A stretch of DNA of 31,811 nucleotides, taken from contig DATLMV010000106.1 of the NCBI GenBank assembly GCA_035537095.1, forward strand, positions 1 through 31,811, in the 5' to 3' direction. A model generated the notes under the pieces. It worked only from the letters and a program-made list of their open reading frames with translations. It was not told the origin of the DNA and ran no database searches. Numbering within the stretch: the stretch's first letter is position 1; the number at the start of each line of letters is the position of its first letter. This stretch comes from DASWNP01 sp035537095. Lineage in GTDB: Bacteria; Acidobacteriota; Blastocatellia; Pyrinomonadales; Pyrinomonadaceae. The translations under genes and the position numbers were made by a program. Shown here in pieces: positions 30,477-31,811 of the stretch.

Positions 30477-31614
30477 TTTTAAGCAACTGGCGCGCGATGA
30501 CGATGCGCTGAATTTCGGACGTGCCCTCTCCAATGGTGCAGAGTTTGGAGTCGCGCCAGTATTTTTCGGGCGGGTAGTCCTTCGTGTAACCGTAGCCGCC
30601 GTGAATCTGGATGGCCTCTTCGCAGACGCGGACGCTCATCTCGCCCGCGTAGAGCTTCGCCATCGCCGATTCTTTCGTCACCTTCTTGCCTTCGTCTTTG
30701 AGATACGCGGCGCGATACATCAGGAGGCGCGCGGCGTCAATCTGCGTCGCCATGTCGGCGAGTTTGAACTGGATGGCCTGAAACTCCGAGATCGGTTTGC
30801 CGAACTGCTCTCGCTCTTTCGCGTAGCGCATCGCCGATTCGTACGCGCCCTGCGCGATGCCGACGGCGAGCGCGGCTATCGAGATGCGACCGCCGTCCAA
30901 AATCTGCATCGCCTGAATAAAGCCCTCGCCCTCTTCGCCGAGACGGTTCTCCGAGGGCACGTAGCAATCCTCGAAGACAACACTCGCCGTCTCCGACGCG
31001 CGCAGGCCCAACTTGTTCTCCTTCTTGGCGGGCGCAAATCCCTTCATCCTTTTTTCAAAGATGAAGGCCGTGATGCCCTTGTTGCCCTTCGAGCGGTCGG
31101 TCGAGGCGACGGCGACGCAGGTGTCGCCGTGAATCGCGTGTGTGATGAAATTCTTCGAGCCGTTGACGACGTAGCCGCCGTTCTGGCGGACGGCGGTCGA
31201 GCGCGTACCCGATGCGTCGGAGCCTGCGTGCGGCTCGGTCAGTCCCCACGCGCCGAGATGTTCGCCCGTCGCGAGCGGCACGAGATACTTGCGCCTCTGT
31301 TCTTCGGTTCCGAAGGTGTAGATGTGATTCGAGCAGAGCGAATTGTGCGCGGCGACAGAGATGCCGACCGAGCCGTCAACGCGCGAGAGTTCTTCGATAA
31401 TCGTCGCATACTCGACGTAGCCCATCCCCGCGCCGCCGTACTCTTCGGGAAAGATGACGCCCATCAATCCGAGTTCGGCCAACTTCGGCAACAGTTCGAC
31501 CGGAAAATGCTGCGACTCGTCCCACTCCGAGACATGCGGCGCGATCTCCGCTTCCGCAAACTCGCGGACGCTCATCCGCACCTGTTGTTGATCTTCGTTC
31601 AGTTCAAAATCCAT
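30469..31614 (-). CDS. Acyl-CoA dehydrogenase
   Basis: 381-residue FAD enzyme of the short/branched-chain acyl-CoA dehydrogenase class. Signatures: GAWGLTEPHAGSDASGTRS (FAD/substrate loop), YVVNGSKNFITHA, ALAVGIAQGAYESAMRYA with REQFGKPISEFQAIQFKLADM, and QIHGGYGYTKDYPPEKYWRD followed by TIGEGTSEIQR, whose Glu in GEGT is the usual catalytic base position. Start ATG 31614 has GAGG immediately upstream and AAGGGGG further out; the frame to 31668 is rejected. First gene of the apparent dehydrogenase-meaB-mce unit. The final codons (KSQ, stop) merge into repeat K. Exact acyl substrate unknown; isovaleryl- or butyryl-type is plausible. Confidence 0.95.
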   Translation of the reverse strand: MDFELNEDQQQVRMSVREFAEAEIAPHVSEWDESQHFPVELLPKLAELGLMGVIFPEEYGGAGMGYVEYATIIEELSRVDGSVGISVAAHNSLCSNHIYTFGTEEQRRKYLVPLATGEHLGAWGLTEPHAGSDASGTRSTAVRQNGGYVVNGSKNFITHAIHGDTCVAVASTDRSKGNKGITAFIFEKRMKGFAPAKKENKLGLRASETASVVFEDCYVPSENRLGEEGEGFIQAMQILDGGRISIAALAVGIAQGAYESAMRYAKEREQFGKPISEFQAIQFKLADMATQIDAARLLMYRAAYLKDEGKKVTKESAMAKLYAGEMSVRVCEEAIQIHGGYGYTKDYPPEKYWRDSKLCTIGEGTSEIQRIVIARQLLKSQ

Positions 31615-31628
31615 CCTCGCCCCCTTGT

Positions 31629-31656
31629 TCGTGTATCGCCCACGGTGAATACACGA
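31629..31656. promoter_or_regulatory. Palindromic operator candidate upstream of acyl-CoA dehydrogenase
   Basis: TCGTGTAT (31629-31636) and ATACACGA (31649-31656) are exact complements separated by 12 bp. It lies between the likely promoter and the start codon at 31614, a usual position for TetR-type repressors of acyl-CoA catabolism. The regulator is not identified. It could alternatively be a leader hairpin. Confidence 0.45.
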
Positions 31657-31684
31657 CAGTATTCGCATCTTCTATTTAATCCAA
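31656..31684 (-). promoter_or_regulatory. Weak promoter for acyl-CoA dehydrogenase, near a possible IS end
   Basis: Minus strand: TTGGAT (31679-31684), 17-base spacer, TACTGT (31656-31661). Each hexamer is only a half match, but spacing is ideal and the position fits. The -35 lies within 15 bp of the stop of the truncated transposase-like gene and may come from that element's end. Confidence 0.3.
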
Positions 31685-31688
31685 GTTG

Positions 31689-31811
31689 CTAGATAAACGC
31701 CTTGTCCAAAGCAAAGGCGATGACGAACAGCGAGACCTTCAAGAGAAAGCCGCGAAAGCTAGTCGCATGAATGTGACGCGGGAACATGGCCTTAATCTGG
31801 CTAAAGACAGT
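31689..31811 (-). CDS. C-terminal end of a probable transposase (IS982-like), cut by window edge
   Basis: A 40-codon open frame enters from the right edge and ends with TAG at 31689-31691. The visible residues begin TVFSQIKAMFPRHIHATSF and continue RGFLLKVSLFVIAFALDKAF. This layout (FSQ..., a basic 'HA' turn, GF, then a hydrophobic helix) recalls the C-termini of IS982-family transposases. The match is from memory of the family and only 40 residues are seen, so another transposase family or another protein is possible. Whether the element is intact cannot be judged. Confidence 0.45.
   Translation of the reverse strand, partial: TVFSQIKAMFPRHIHATSFRGFLLKVSLFVIAFALDKAFI

Noticed and set aside
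30445..31692. 415-codon open frame on the plus strand
   Set aside because: Shadow of the acyl-CoA dehydrogenase, whose frame has all family motifs.

Overview
The window is a GC-rich bacterial chromosome segment, most likely from an Acidobacteriota member. Blastocatellia/Pyrinomonadaceae-like is my best guess; it is an inference, not a placement from alignment. Pointers are a VWA protein of the kind described as an acidobacterial VWFA-related family, a Ser/Thr kinase fused to a TolB-like domain and TPRs, a TonB receptor with an N-terminal carboxypeptidase-regulatory-like domain, and zinc-ribbon proteins. Outer-membrane and lipoprotein genes show a Gram-negative envelope.

Layout. 1-1261: the 5' part of a 16S rRNA gene on the minus strand, with a long leader, a boxA-like site and two sigma70-type promoters. 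1338-7336 (minus): an SH3-domain lipoprotein, an M61-like metallopeptidase, a TonB-dependent receptor and a small Cys/His secreted protein; a REP-like palindrome cluster lies at 4195-4356. 7499-11542 (plus): a MaoC-like hydratase, the kinase-TolB-TPR protein and an acyl desaturase. 11551-13771 (minus): cyclopropane fatty acid synthase and a second desaturase, so three membrane-lipid modifying enzymes sit together. 14011-19987 (plus): a promoter, a 25-codon membrane peptide, the VWA protein, purH, an M48 protease, fabI and a LOG-family protein. 20059-20920 (minus): cutA and a zinc-ribbon/DUF2007-like protein. 21075-21722 (plus): a lipoprotein. 21818-31614 (minus): a PfkB kinase, a BamD-like TPR protein, mtnP, an MBL-fold hydrolase, two tandem PpiC-type prolyl isomerases, methylmalonyl-CoA epimerase, meaB and an acyl-CoA dehydrogenase. 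The right edge cuts the 3' end of a probable transposase gene.

The most unusual content is not a gene. Between 15.2 and 30.5 kb, 11 intergenic gaps carry inverted repeats whose arms are mostly built from short tandem units (7 nt most often, also 9 and 14). In the ten gaps between co-directional genes, the purine-richer arm always follows the stop codon of the upstream gene and the pyrimidine-richer arm precedes the start of the downstream gene. Arms often contain the stop codon, and several run right up to the start codon. The unit differs from gap to gap, but two elements 15 kb apart share the same nested pair of units. These resemble the heptanucleotide STRR sequences of cyanobacteria but are inverted and oriented with transcription.

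Gene partnerships: acyl-CoA dehydrogenase, MeaB and the epimerase fit branched/odd-chain acyl-CoA catabolism through methylmalonyl-CoA. FabI, the desaturases and Cfa concern fatty acid synthesis and tailoring. The TonB receptor and the small Cys/His protein look like a metal-uptake pair.
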